Source: an uncultured Christensenellaceae bacterium
Lineage (GTDB): Bacteria > Bacillota > Clostridia > Christensenellales > Borkfalkiaceae
Direction of reading: 5' to 3'
Length of the DNA: 64,000 nucleotides
Assembly: GCA_910586675.1 (NCBI GenBank)
Contig: CAJUJO010000001.1
Coordinates: forward strand, 132,591 to 196,590
The notes beneath the pieces were generated by a model that was not told the DNA's origin, ran no database searches, and saw only the letters and a list, made by a program, of their open reading frames with translations. Shown here one piece after another: positions 16,869 to 25,765 of the stretch. The translations under genes and the position numbers were made by a program. Each line of letters opens with the position of its first letter. The stretch's first letter is position 1.

Positions 16869-17096
16869 ATGTTTGAGAAAGTTTGCAAAATGCTTGCCGA
16901 CCAGCTCGGCATTGCGGCGGATATCATTAAGCCCGAACAGGAAGTCGTTAAGGATCTCGGCGCCGACTCGCTCGACGTCGTGGAGCTGATGATGGCGCTT
17001 GAGGACGAATACGGCATCACCCTTCCCGAAGGCGACGTGGAAAACATCAAGACGGTGCAGGACATCGTGAATATGCTGGAAAATTTGCAGAAATAA
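16869..17096 (+). CDS. acpP: Acyl carrier protein
   Basis: A 75-residue ACP, the acyl carrier of type II fatty-acid synthesis. The phosphopantetheine attachment site is Ser34 in LGADSLDVVELMM. The acidic helices II-III (LEDEYGITLPEGD) that dock partner enzymes are intact. I start at 16869 because GAGGA lies directly upstream and this gives the normal length; an upstream in-frame ATG at 16794 falls in the promoter. It is monocistronic: it has its own promoter and a strong terminator. No other fatty-acid genes are in the window. Confidence 0.95.
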   Translation: MFEKVCKMLADQLGIAADIIKPEQEVVKDLGADSLDVVELMMALEDEYGITLPEGDVENIKTVQDIVNMLENLQK

Positions 17097-17097
17097 A

Positions 17098-17130
17098 AAG
17101 AAACCCGCTCGGACAAGAGCGGGTTTCTTA
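17098..17130. terminator. Bidirectional terminator between acpP and a convergent gene
   Basis: A perfect 13-bp stem, AAGAAACCCGCTC (17098-17110) with GAGCGGGTTTCTT (17117-17129), has A-rich and T-rich flanks on both sides. It serves acpP on the plus strand and the membrane-protein gene on the minus strand. Confidence 0.85.
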
Positions 17131-17134
17131 TATT

Positions 17135-17818
17135 TTAGTTATGCCGCTTTTTCATTCTTTGGGCGACTACAATCATATATACGCCCGTTGCGATCATCAG
17201 CAGTCTCACGAGCGATCCCGTCGTAAGAAATACCGTTCGGGCGGTTGTAAGGCTCGCGTCGATTTTGATGAGAACGGCGTTTTGCAGGACGAGGAGCGAA
17301 GCGGCGCAGTCGCACAGAGAAAGGAATTTACCCGACGCAATGAGCGGGTTTTCCCGTTCGCTTACCGTGCGGATATTTTTTGCGGTGTTGTAAATTGCAA
17401 AACCGAGCCGTACAAACAGATAAATCGAGTTGATGTAAATGAGCGCGTCGAAATATTTCGGAGGGTAGTTGTTGCGAATATCTCCGCCCGTCATGATAAC
17501 GATTTCTTCTGCAATAACGAGCGAAAGGACGATCGACAATATCCCGCACGTTAAAAATGCGCGTCGTTTTTCTTCGTAACTGGCGGGCGCGTAACGGCCG
17601 AATTTTCCTTTCAAGCTGTACCCCAGCACGACGGCGCGCGCCGCCGCGAGAATGGCGAAATAGGAAAGAAGCGCGGAGTACCATTTTGCGCCGTCTATCG
17701 CGCAGAACACGGCATAAAGTACAATAAAGCAAATATTGGTAAACAGCCCGCCCGCGGTAAATAGCAGGGCGCGCTTGTCGTAATCCTTTATGGCGTGTTT
17801 CAGCGTCCGAACGTTCAT
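17135..17818 (-). CDS. Polytopic membrane protein of unknown function
   Basis: A 227-residue protein with about six hydrophobic helices (near residues 17-40, 45-65, 85-110, 122-142, 160-180 and 190-215) separated by short charged loops. No catalytic motif or family is recognised. The start ATG has no clear Shine-Dalgarno (upstream ATGAGCAA), and a CATAAT box lies only 8 bases away, so the start is not secure. A TATAAT on the same strand at 17873-17878 could also drive it. It is transcribed towards acpP. Confidence 0.55.
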   Translation of the reverse strand: MNVRTLKHAIKDYDKRALLFTAGGLFTNICFIVLYAVFCAIDGAKWYSALLSYFAILAAARAVVLGYSLKGKFGRYAPASYEEKRRAFLTCGILSIVLSLVIAEEIVIMTGGDIRNNYPPKYFDALIYINSIYLFVRLGFAIYNTAKNIRTVSERENPLIASGKFLSLCDCAASLLVLQNAVLIKIDASLTTARTVFLTTGSLVRLLMIATGVYMIVVAQRMKKRHN

Positions 17819-17945
17819 TTGCTCATATTATGCGCGCGCGCTTTTGTTTATTCTTTCGTATACGTTGCATTTATTATACCTTCGACACGTGAAAGTATTA
17901 TGACCGCAGCGTGAAAATGCCGTCATGTTACGGGCGGATAATGCG

Positions 17946-19004
17946 TCATTCTCCAAAGAATTTTTTATTGTAAACAACGGATGGGTGTTTGGGAAATATA
18001 GCTTCGGCTTTTTTATGGCATTCGAGCGCGCGCGCTTTTTCTCCGAGTTCGTAATAACAGCAGGTAAGTTGAAGCAGGGGAACGAGCGTGCGTGCGGTCG
18101 GTTCTTCGAAGTCGCCGTCCTGCGCGTGATCGCGGCAGGTAAGCGCACCTTCATACCAGAATATCGCTTCCCGCAGTTTATGTTCTTGGCGGAATAAATC
18201 GGCGAGGGAAACGAGAACGCCCGCCCGCGGTTCCCCGTATAAAAAACTTTGCACAAGCGCGCGCTTCGCCCCTTCGGGATCCTTTCGGTCGGCGCGGCAT
18301 TGCGCGAGGATTTTACACGCTTCTATCTTGTTTACATACCAGCCGTCGCCGCGCAGCATTTCCGTGAGCACTGCCTCCGCTTCAGTATATAATCGGTTGT
18401 AATACAATTCCCGTCCGTAATAAAAGAGGTCGCGTCCGCCGAGCGGTTCTTCTGCCGCCCATTTCTGATAGATATGAAGATTGCGCGCACCGCGCGGTTT
18501 TGCGCTTCCGAGATGTTGTACGCGGAAGTCGGAAAATACGATTTTTCCGCTCGGCGGAATACACTCGTGCACCCGTCCCTGCCAGCGAAGTCCCGCTTCT
18601 CGACGAACCAACCGTTCCCGCTGAAAGGTCAAAGTTGCGGATTTTGCGGAATTTGCCGCAACGTCATATGCGCACATGACCACGTCCGGCAACTCCTTTG
18701 CAAGGGAGCGTTTCAGCAGCGGAAGTTTTTCCGCCTGTTCACGGTCTACGAAATCGTCGGCGTCCAGCCACATGATATAATCTCCCGCCGCTTTGGAAAA
18801 GGAGAAATTTCTTGCCGCCGCGAAGTCGTCGGTCCAAGGGAAAGAGAAAATTTTATCGGTATATTGCGCGGCGATTTCGCGCGTTTTATCCGTCGAGCCC
18901 GTATCGGTAATCACGATTTCGTCGACATAATTGTTAATGCTGCCCAGACACCGCGCAAGTACGTTCTCTTCGTCTTTTACGATCATGCAGAGCGATATTT
19001 TCAT
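17946..19004 (-). CDS. Family 2 glycosyltransferase with C-terminal TPR-like helices
   Basis: A 352-residue cytosolic enzyme. The N-terminal GT-A domain begins with ISLCMIVKDEENVLARCL, has DTGSTDKT for nucleotide binding, and DxD in MWLDADD (Asp81, Asp83) for metal and UDP-sugar. The second half (from about residue 190) is a series of helical pairs resembling TPRs (AEAVLTEMLRGDGWYVNKIE, REAIFWYEGALTC). This architecture is common in Clostridia and includes SunS-type transferases that glycosylate peptides, but the acceptor here is unknown. A ribosome site (AGAGG) precedes the ATG. Confidence 0.85.
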   Translation of the reverse strand: MKISLCMIVKDEENVLARCLGSINNYVDEIVITDTGSTDKTREIAAQYTDKIFSFPWTDDFAAARNFSFSKAAGDYIMWLDADDFVDREQAEKLPLLKRSLAKELPDVVMCAYDVAANSAKSATLTFQRERLVRREAGLRWQGRVHECIPPSGKIVFSDFRVQHLGSAKPRGARNLHIYQKWAAEEPLGGRDLFYYGRELYYNRLYTEAEAVLTEMLRGDGWYVNKIEACKILAQCRADRKDPEGAKRALVQSFLYGEPRAGVLVSLADLFRQEHKLREAIFWYEGALTCRDHAQDGDFEEPTARTLVPLLQLTCCYYELGEKARALECHKKAEAIFPKHPSVVYNKKFFGE

Positions 19005-19150
19005 ACGGCGAACCTCTTATCTTTTTATAATGATATGATTGTGCGAGCCGTTTGTTGCTTGGACGTAGGTTATTTTAATTTCGCGGTAAAAATCCTTGCA
19101 TTTTTTTTTCGATTGGTGTATGATTGTCAATAGTTGAATTATTTTGAAAT

Positions 19151-19225
19151 GCTTCCGTAGTTAAATGGATATAACAGCCCCCTCCTAAGGGGCCGTTCCG
19201 GGTTCGATTCCCAGCGGGAGTACCA
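19151..19225 (+). tRNA. tRNA-Arg (anticodon CCU), CCA encoded
   Basis: A full cloverleaf can be drawn. Acceptor GCTTCCG pairs with CGGGAGT (with G-T pairs). The anticodon stem GCCCC/GGGGC encloses loop CTCCTAA, so the anticodon is CCT, reading AGG. The T arm is TTCCGGGTTCGATTCCCAGC-like and the 3' end ACCA is encoded. Confidence 0.95.
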
Positions 19226-19266
19226 AACAGCGGCTTGATTTATTTTCAAATCAAGCCGCTGTTTTT
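19226..19266 (+). terminator. Terminator after tRNA-Arg
   Basis: A 16-bp stem, AACAGCGGCTTGATTT with AAATCAAGCCGCTGTT, and a T-run follow directly on the tRNA 3' end. Confidence 0.9.
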
Positions 19267-19269
19267 GTC

Positions 19270-19801
19270 GTTTTACATTTCAAGTTTTTTTAATTTAAGA
19301 TGATTTATGTATATCTGGTTTTGCCGAAAAATGGCTTTCGCAATTCCAAGAGCCGTTTTTCGGCGAATGCAAAGCAATATGCAGATAATTCTCTAGTCCA
19401 TTCATCGCCTCGAACAAATTCGACTATTTTATGGACTGCGCCGTTTTCACCGGGATCGTCGCGCCGTCTTTCGCGCGGGCGAAAGTTCCCATGCGTTTCG
19501 GACAAATCGACTCGTTTACCGTATACATATTCCCGCGCACGGCGGTAACGTACCCGTCTTCCGCTTTTTTTCGATTTGTCAGTCTGCGGGTCATTTCATA
19601 AATTTACCGTCGGTATATGCGATATTCGTAAAAATCCGTCTCCGATTTATGTTATATTTTTCCCCGAGAGGCATATATTGTTCGGAATAAAATGTAGATT
19701 ATTGTTGCCAACTGCCGAATTATATGATAAAATGAATTTGTATAACTAAATAATTATAAAAAAGCGGCGTTATACGGTAAAACAAACGAGGTTGTCGAAT
19801 T
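19270..19801. other. Gene-poor stretch of about 530 bases before the histidine kinase
   Basis: No gene is convincing. A 14-bp inverted repeat with one mismatch (GCCGAAAAATGGCT, 19323-19336, with AGCCGTTTTTCGGC, 19351-19364) lies near the start. A 56-codon minus-strand frame (19424-19594) begins MTRRLTNRKKAEDGYVTAV but lacks a ribosome site and matches nothing I know. The last 200 bases are A+T rich and probably hold the promoter of the kinase operon; GAGGTTG precedes the kinase ATG. Confidence 0.5.
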
Positions 19802-22800
19802 ATGAGTAAACAGAAAATCAGGAATATATTGATCCTGTCGGTAAGTGTGATTGTCATTTGCATTACGGTCATACTATATTCTGCTTATCTGTCCGACCAA
19901 ATCTTCAAGGAAAGCGCGGAGCATCTGGAAGAGATATACGATCAGGTCAATACGACGCTCAATGAAACGGTAACGGATAATAGAAGACTTTTATATAGCT
20001 GGGAAACGTACATCACGAATATCACCGAAAACGACGAACGGGAAGAGAGCGGTGAGTTGGAAACGTTTATTTCCGAGCAAAAGCAAATTTGCGGTTTTTC
20101 AGCTTTTTATTTTATTAACACCAAGATGGAAGGCGACAACAAAGTACAGGGTAAGAGAACGGACGGCTATGTGGAAACGCTTACATTCCGCCGGCACGTC
20201 AATGAAGTGTTCGGGGAGAATGACGTGGGCGCCGTCGTGTGGACGGAAAGCAGTACGCAGCAAATTATTTTCGCCGTACGGTTAAAGGACACGTCTAAAT
20301 CGCATTCCTACGATAAAAAATATAACGATGAAAACGGAAAGGAACCGTTTCCTTACGATGCGATTGCGATTTTGTTCAACGAAGCGGATATGCAGAAATC
20401 GCTTGCGGTGAATGCATTCCGCAACGAGGGCGTTTGCGCAGTCGTACTACCGGAAGGGGATATTCTTTTACAATCCAAAAAGGGCTGGTGCGAGCGGGAG
20501 AACATTCTCGAATATTTAAGCGAGGATTGTTATCTGATGGGCACTTCCGCCGAAGAGCTTGCAATCAAATGGAAGTCCGAACTTGCCGAGGATAAGACCG
20601 GAACGTTCCTCTACAAAACCAAATCGGAGAATACCGAATATTATATGACGTATACTTCCGTCGGATTCAGCGACTGGCTGTTGTTCGGCGCTGTGCCTTC
20701 AAGCGTACTTAACAGCAACATGAGCGATTTCAGAGTCGTAACCGTAATCGTGATGGCTGCGATATTTATTTGCGTGCTCGCAGCGGCAATATGGTTTTTG
20801 GTTGCGTTCAACAAACAGCGGATGAACGAAAAAGAGCAGATTCTAAAAACGCGGGAAACCCTGTTCGATTTGCTTACGCAGAACACCAACGATTTGTTTG
20901 TCGTCTTTTCGACTGAAGATTACAAGTGCAATTATGTGAGCGAAAACGTCGAAGGCGTTCTGGGCGTCGCGGCGGATGCAGTGCGTGAAGACGTGCGTAC
21001 CATTCTCGGGTGCCTTCTCGTCGGCGCGCATACCATACCGCTTAACGAATTGGATTCGCTTGGGGATAACGATCTCTGGGAAGAGGACGTTCCCATGCAG
21101 AATATTAAAACGCAGGCGCATTATTGGTTCCACGTCGTGATCCGCCATTCCATGAAGAGCGGGAAGGGCGGTTACGTCGTCATGATGTCCGACCGTACGA
21201 AGGAGCGCAAGATGGGCGACGATCTTTCCGTCGCGCTTGAAATTGCAAAATCCGCAAATGAGGCGAAAAGTAATTTCCTGGCGAATATGTCGCACGATAT
21301 TCGCACGCCCATGAACGCAATTATCGGCTTTGCCACCCTTCTTGCAAAGGACGCCGACAATCCCGATAAGGTTCGCGAATATATCCGCAAGATCATGTTC
21401 TCCGGTCATCATCTGCTCAGCCTAATCAACGACGTTCTCGATATGAGCAAAATCGAGAGCGGTAAGACCTCCCTAAACGTGGAAGAGTTTACGCTGTCCG
21501 AATTTGTAGACGAAATTTATTCGATTATGTCGCCGCAGGCGAAGGCGAAAAAGCATACCTTTGAGATGCACGCCGTCGGTATCATGCCCGAACGGGTATT
21601 CGGCGATAAACTCCGCATTAACCAAGTTCTTTTGAATCTGCTTTCCAACGCCGTGAAATATACGCCTGACGGCGGTAAAATCGATTTTACGGTAGAGGCT
21701 TGCGAGAGCAATATTTATAACCACGTACGTCTGAAATTTATCGTATCTGACAACGGAATCGGTATGAGCGAAGAATTTTTGAGTACGCTGTTTGAACCAT
21801 TCTCGCGTGAACAGTCCGCCGCTACGAGAGAGATACAGGGCACCGGCTTGGGTATGACGATCACCAAAAATATCGTTAATCTGATGGGCGGCACCATCGC
21901 CGTGGCAAGCAAGAAAGGGGAGGGCAGTACGTTTACCGTTGAATTGGAGCTTGCCGTGTCCGACCGTCGCGACGTAGACGATACGGGTTTCTGGAAAAAA
22001 CACAATATCATGAAAATTCTCGTCGTGGACGACGAGGAAGACATTTGCGTTAACGTGCAGACGCTTATGCGGGACACGGGCGTCGACGTGCTCTACGCGC
22101 TGGACGGCTATAAAGCGGTGGAAATGGCATCGGAAGCCTTCGAGAGAGGGAAAAATTACGACATCGTTCTGCTCGATTGGAAAATGCCGGGCATCGACGG
22201 CGTGGAAACGGCAAGGCTCATCCGCGCGAAGGTCGGCAACGACGTGCCCATTATGGTGCTTACGTCCTATAACTTCGACGACATCGAAGACCAAGCCAAG
22301 GAAGCGGGAATCGATTTATTCCTGCCGAAACCCTTCTTTTTATCCAATTTCAGAAACGCCGTTACCAAGCTCAAACAATGCGTCGACGAAGAAACGGAAA
22401 AGAAACAGGAAACGGACATTTCGCTTCATGGGCTGCGCGTTCTCGCCGCGGAGGACAATGAAATCAACGCCGAAATTTTGCAGGAGCTGCTCGACTTTGA
22501 AGGCGTAATCTGCGACATCGTGGGCGACGGCAAGGAAGCGCTCGATAAATTCTCCTCCAGCAAGCCCGGCAGCTACGATTTTATTTTCATGGACGTACAA
22601 ATGCCCGTCATGAACGGTTACGAATCGACGCGCGCCATCCGCGCTTGCGGGCACGAAGAGGCAAAGACCATTCCCATCATCGCAATGACTGCGAACGCGT
22701 TTGACGACGACGTGAAGGCGGCGCTCGATTCGGGAATGAACGCTCACCTTGCAAAGCCCATTGACATGAACAAACTGAAAAAAATCATTGCGCGCCTGCG

Positions 22801-22816
22801 CGGAGGGGAACAATGA
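19802..22816 (+). CDS. Hybrid sensor histidine kinase with two receiver domains
   Basis: A 1,004-residue membrane sensor. Order: TM1 (9-31), an extracellular sensor region of about 280 residues (Cache-like by position), TM2 (312-336), a PAS-like segment (350-455), HisKA with His498 in MSHDIRTPMNAI, HATPase with the N-box QVLLNLLSNAVKY (about 607) and GTGLGMTITKNIV, receiver 1 (735-855, Asp792 in LLDWKMPG) and receiver 2 (875-1000, Asp931 in FMDVQMP). Both receivers keep the acidic pair, the Asp and the Lys. The gene overlaps the next by 4 bases, and an HPt gene follows, so signals probably run His498 to receiver to HPt to the downstream cyclic-di-GMP enzyme. Confidence 0.93.
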   Translation: MSKQKIRNILILSVSVIVICITVILYSAYLSDQIFKESAEHLEEIYDQVNTTLNETVTDNRRLLYSWETYITNITENDEREESGELETFISEQKQICGFSAFYFINTKMEGDNKVQGKRTDGYVETLTFRRHVNEVFGENDVGAVVWTESSTQQIIFAVRLKDTSKSHSYDKKYNDENGKEPFPYDAIAILFNEADMQKSLAVNAFRNEGVCAVVLPEGDILLQSKKGWCERENILEYLSEDCYLMGTSAEELAIKWKSELAEDKTGTFLYKTKSENTEYYMTYTSVGFSDWLLFGAVPSSVLNSNMSDFRVVTVIVMAAIFICVLAAAIWFLVAFNKQRMNEKEQILKTRETLFDLLTQNTNDLFVVFSTEDYKCNYVSENVEGVLGVAADAVREDVRTILGCLLVGAHTIPLNELDSLGDNDLWEEDVPMQNIKTQAHYWFHVVIRHSMKSGKGGYVVMMSDRTKERKMGDDLSVALEIAKSANEAKSNFLANMSHDIRTPMNAIIGFATLLAKDADNPDKVREYIRKIMFSGHHLLSLINDVLDMSKIESGKTSLNVEEFTLSEFVDEIYSIMSPQAKAKKHTFEMHAVGIMPERVFGDKLRINQVLLNLLSNAVKYTPDGGKIDFTVEACESNIYNHVRLKFIVSDNGIGMSEEFLSTLFEPFSREQSAATREIQGTGLGMTITKNIVNLMGGTIAVASKKGEGSTFTVELELAVSDRRDVDDTGFWKKHNIMKILVVDDEEDICVNVQTLMRDTGVDVLYALDGYKAVEMASEAFERGKNYDIVLLDWKMPGIDGVETARLIRAKVGNDVPIMVLTSYNFDDIEDQAKEAGIDLFLPKPFFLSNFRNAVTKLKQCVDEETEKKQETDISLHGLRVLAAEDNEINAEILQELLDFEGVICDIVGDGKEALDKFSSSKPGSYDFIFMDVQMPVMNGYESTRAIRACGHEEAKTIPIIAMTANAFDDDVKAALDSGMNAHLAKPIDMNKLKKIIARLRGGEQ

Positions 22817-24885
22817 GCGGCAACAAGAAGAAAATTCTCATCGTAGACGATTCGGAGCTCAACCGATCTCTGCTTGCCGACATGCTCTCGGAAGATTTCG
22901 AGATCGTCGAAGCGGAAAACGGCGTGGAAGCCGTGCGCATCATGCACGAACAGGAGCTGGAAATTTCCCTTGTCCTACTCGATATCGTTATGCCGCAGAT
23001 GGACGGATTCGCCGTTCTTTCCATGATGAACCGCAAAGGCTGGATCAAGACCATTCCCGTCATCATGATTTCCGCCGAAACGGGCGGCACGTATATCGAC
23101 CGCGCCTACGACTTGGGCGCCATCGACTACATCAGCCGTCCTTTCGACGAGCGCACGGTAAAGCACCGCGTCGCATGCAATTTCATGCTCGGCGCGCGGC
23201 AGAAGGAAATGTCGGAAATGCTTTCCCGCCAAATCTATCAGAAGGAAAAAGACAATAGCCTGATGATAGAAATTCTTTCGCATATCGTCGAGTTCCGAAA
23301 CGGCGAGAGCGGGCTGCACGTGCTTCACGTAAACGTGATAACCAAAATGGTGCTCGAACAGCTCGTCCGCAAGACGGATAAATACAAGCTGTCCGTGCAG
23401 GACATCCGCATGATAAGCAACGCATCCGCATTGCACGATATCGGTAAAATTTCCATACCCTCCGAGGTGCTCAACAAGCCCGGACGCTTTACGCCCGAAG
23501 AATTTGAAATTATGAAGAGGCACACGCTGGAAGGCGCGAAGATGCTCGACGACATTCCCTTCCGCAAGGGAGAGGATCTCATTAAAATCGGATACCAAAT
23601 TTGCCGCTGGCATCACGAGCGCTTTGACGGGCGCGGCTATCCCGACGGACTCAAAGGGGACGAAATTCCCATCGCCGCTCAGGTCGTTTCCATTGCCGAC
23701 GTATACGATGCCCTCACGAGCAAACGCGTTTATAAGGACGCGTATTCGCCCGATACCGCAGTGGATATGATTCTGCGCGGGGAGTGCGGCACGTTTAATC
23801 CTCTGCTCCTCGAATGTTTGGTGGAGCTTGCGCCCCGCCTGAAAAAGGAGCTCAACGTCGTGTCCTTGGGCAACCATACCGACGATAAGCTGCACGATAC
23901 CGTAAAACAAATCCTGCGCGGAGACCGTTCGGACGCTTCCGCCCGCTCCATTCGTCTGTTGGAGCGCGAACGCCAGAAGTTCCGCTTTCTTTCCGATATT
24001 TCGGGCGAGATCATATTCGAATATTCCGCCGTTCCCGAAATGCTTTATCTTTCCGAGCACGGCGCAGAAACGCTGCGCCTGCCCATGCGCATCGAGGAAC
24101 CGCTCAAAAACGAGCAGTGGTGCGCGGTATTCCCGCCCAACGATTTCAAGCGCATGCTTTCCGCTATTCACGGCACGACGCCGCTCAATCCCGTCGTAAC
24201 GTGCAAATTCCTGCTCACGATAAACGGCGTTCAGAAGTGGACGAAGGTCATCGCGAAAACGATGTGGGGAGACAGCGAGGCGCCCGAGTTCGAGGGCGCG
24301 ATCGGAAAAATCATGGACGTGGACGACGAAATCAAGACCATGAAGAAGCTGGAAAAGAAGGCGGAGCTCGACGAGAGAACGGGGCTTTACAATCACGCCG
24401 CGGCAAAGGCGCAGATAGAAAAGCTGCTCGCCGGCGCGGGCGATCGGCATTACGCGCTCGCCATGTTCGACTTGGACGATTTCAAATCGGCAAATGATAA
24501 GTACGGGCATATGTTCGGCGATAAGGTGCTCGCCGAGATTGCCGACCGTATCCGCGAAAACATCCGAAGTACCGATATTGCGGCACGCATGGGCGGCGAC
24601 GAGTTTATGCTCTTTATGGAGTATCAGGACGACGCGGTTCCTCAGACGGAGCGTATCTTCAAGCAGCTTACGCAGAAGTTCCGCAGCTTCGATATGCGCG
24701 TGAGCATGGGGCTGGCGGTCTCGGACGGCGTTTCCGATTTCGATACGCTCTTCCGCATGGCGGACACGGCGATGTACACGATAAAGCGGGGCAGCAAAAA
24801 CGGCTATGCTTTTTACGACGAGTCGATGAAGGAAACGCTGCAAGAGGAAGAATCGCAAACGGACGGTAAGTCCAAAGGAGAATAG
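22813..24885 (+). CDS. Response regulator with HD-GYP phosphodiesterase and GGDEF cyclase domains
   Basis: A 690-residue soluble regulator. Order: receiver (5-120, Asp57), HD-GYP (about 150-340, His208-Asp209 in LHDIGK and GYP at 275-277 in GRGYPDG), a PAS-like stretch (about 385-515), and GGDEF (about 525-675). The cyclase signature GGDEF is exact at 594-598, with the product-inhibition RxxD site five residues before it (RSTD). Both the domain that makes cyclic-di-GMP and the one that breaks it down therefore look active, which is unusual because one partner is often degenerate. The start ATG lies inside the kinase stop codon. Confidence 0.93.
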   Translation: MSGNKKKILIVDDSELNRSLLADMLSEDFEIVEAENGVEAVRIMHEQELEISLVLLDIVMPQMDGFAVLSMMNRKGWIKTIPVIMISAETGGTYIDRAYDLGAIDYISRPFDERTVKHRVACNFMLGARQKEMSEMLSRQIYQKEKDNSLMIEILSHIVEFRNGESGLHVLHVNVITKMVLEQLVRKTDKYKLSVQDIRMISNASALHDIGKISIPSEVLNKPGRFTPEEFEIMKRHTLEGAKMLDDIPFRKGEDLIKIGYQICRWHHERFDGRGYPDGLKGDEIPIAAQVVSIADVYDALTSKRVYKDAYSPDTAVDMILRGECGTFNPLLLECLVELAPRLKKELNVVSLGNHTDDKLHDTVKQILRGDRSDASARSIRLLERERQKFRFLSDISGEIIFEYSAVPEMLYLSEHGAETLRLPMRIEEPLKNEQWCAVFPPNDFKRMLSAIHGTTPLNPVVTCKFLLTINGVQKWTKVIAKTMWGDSEAPEFEGAIGKIMDVDDEIKTMKKLEKKAELDERTGLYNHAAAKAQIEKLLAGAGDRHYALAMFDLDDFKSANDKYGHMFGDKVLAEIADRIRENIRSTDIAARMGGDEFMLFMEYQDDAVPQTERIFKQLTQKFRSFDMRVSMGLAVSDGVSDFDTLFRMADTAMYTIKRGSKNGYAFYDESMKETLQEEESQTDGKSKGE

Positions 24886-24890
24886 AGAAT

Positions 24891-25247
24891 ATGACGGTAA
24901 AGGAATGCTACGAGGAAGCGGGGGGCAATTACGAGGACGTGATGAGCCGTCTCCGCACGGACGACCGCGTGATTCGGTTTCTCGGTAAAGTGGCGGACGA
25001 CGGCAGCTTTGCTCTGCTTTCTCAGTCGCTGGAAGCGCGCAACATGGAAGACGCCTTCCGCGCAGCGCACACGTTAAAGGGCGTGTGTTTGAATTTGTCG
25101 CTGACGCGGCTGTACAATTCTTCGGCGCAGCTTACGGAAGCGCTCCGCGGGCGCAATGAATACGGCGCCGACCTCGAACCGCTTTTTGAAACGGTGAAAC
25201 AGGACTACGAACGGACGGTTTCCTGTATTCGTCGGCTTTTGAATTGA
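24891..25247 (+). CDS. HPt phosphotransfer protein
   Basis: A 118-residue four-helix HPt domain. The phospho-accepting histidine is His60 in AFRAAHTLKGVCLNL, the canonical H-x-x-KG motif. It stands alone, with no fused domain, and sits 5 bases after the cyclic-di-GMP enzyme gene. It would pass phosphate between the receivers of the hybrid kinase and the receiver of that enzyme. No membrane segment is present. Confidence 0.9.
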   Translation: MTVKECYEEAGGNYEDVMSRLRTDDRVIRFLGKVADDGSFALLSQSLEARNMEDAFRAAHTLKGVCLNLSLTRLYNSSAQLTEALRGRNEYGADLEPLFETVKQDYERTVSCIRRLLN

Positions 25248-25277
25248 ACCAATTTTTTGACGAGAGGAGAGAATATT

Positions 25278-25502
25278 ATGTCGAAGAAATCGGAATTGAA
25301 GAAAAAGATCGCGGAAAGCGGCGCGGAAATCGAGTTGCTGGAAAAGAAGCGCGGACGCAGCCAGTCGGCTCTGCTCGAAGCCATGATCAACGGGCAGACA
25401 CCCAACCCTACCGACGTGGAATATTTCAGGGTTTTTTCGTCTTTGATCGAATTGGAGCGGCAGAATCTGAATAAATTAAAGGCGGAGCTGGAAGCGTTAT
25501 AA
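25278..25502 (+). CDS. Small coiled-coil protein
   Basis: A 74-residue, highly charged protein. It has two predicted helices, SKKSELKKKIAESGAEIELL and SLIELERQNLNKLKAELEAL, with heptad-like leucines, joined by NGQTPNPTDVEYF. This would form a short helical hairpin or a dimer. No family is recognised. The start at 25278 is chosen for the GAGGAGAG ribosome site; a GTG or ATG further upstream is less well placed. It lies 30 bases after the HPt gene in the same direction and may be a partner of the phosphorelay or of the surface protein system downstream. Confidence 0.65.
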   Translation: MSKKSELKKKIAESGAEIELLEKKRGRSQSALLEAMINGQTPNPTDVEYFRVFSSLIELERQNLNKLKAELEAL

Positions 25503-25765
25503 TCTTTTCGTCGCCGAAAAAGCGCCCGCAGCGGATAATCTTGGCTCAATTGACAAAAAAAATTTTGCGTCGGCGGAAACTTTCGGGCGTGCGAAAGTGT
25601 TAAATAATTGACAATATTGCCCTTTGTTTGGTATCATAATTTTGATAAAATGTACGACTTTTTTCCGAAAAATGGGGAAAAGGGTCTTTTCGTATAGTTT
25701 TGTTTGTAAATTTCGAAAACAAATTTCATCTTGTATATGAGAGGATTTGAGGAGGAACGGGAATC
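25503..25765 (+). promoter_or_regulatory. Promoter and leader of the giant surface-protein gene
   Basis: A+T-rich 263-base gap. TTGACA (25608-25613), 18 bases, then TATCAT (25632-25637) is the best promoter, giving a leader of about 120 bases. A second TTGACA lies at about 25549. The leader ends in a strong GGAGGA. I saw no pattern of a cyclic-di-GMP riboswitch in it. Confidence 0.6.

Noticed and set aside
19424..19594. 56-codon minus-strand frame beginning MTRRLTNRKK
   Set aside because: No ribosome site or promoter and no recognisable family; kept only as a note within the gene-poor stretch.
25503..25765. Cyclic-di-GMP riboswitch before the giant gene
   Set aside because: I looked for the GEMM core and its flanking stems and saw none; only a promoter and weak A+T-rich hairpins are present.
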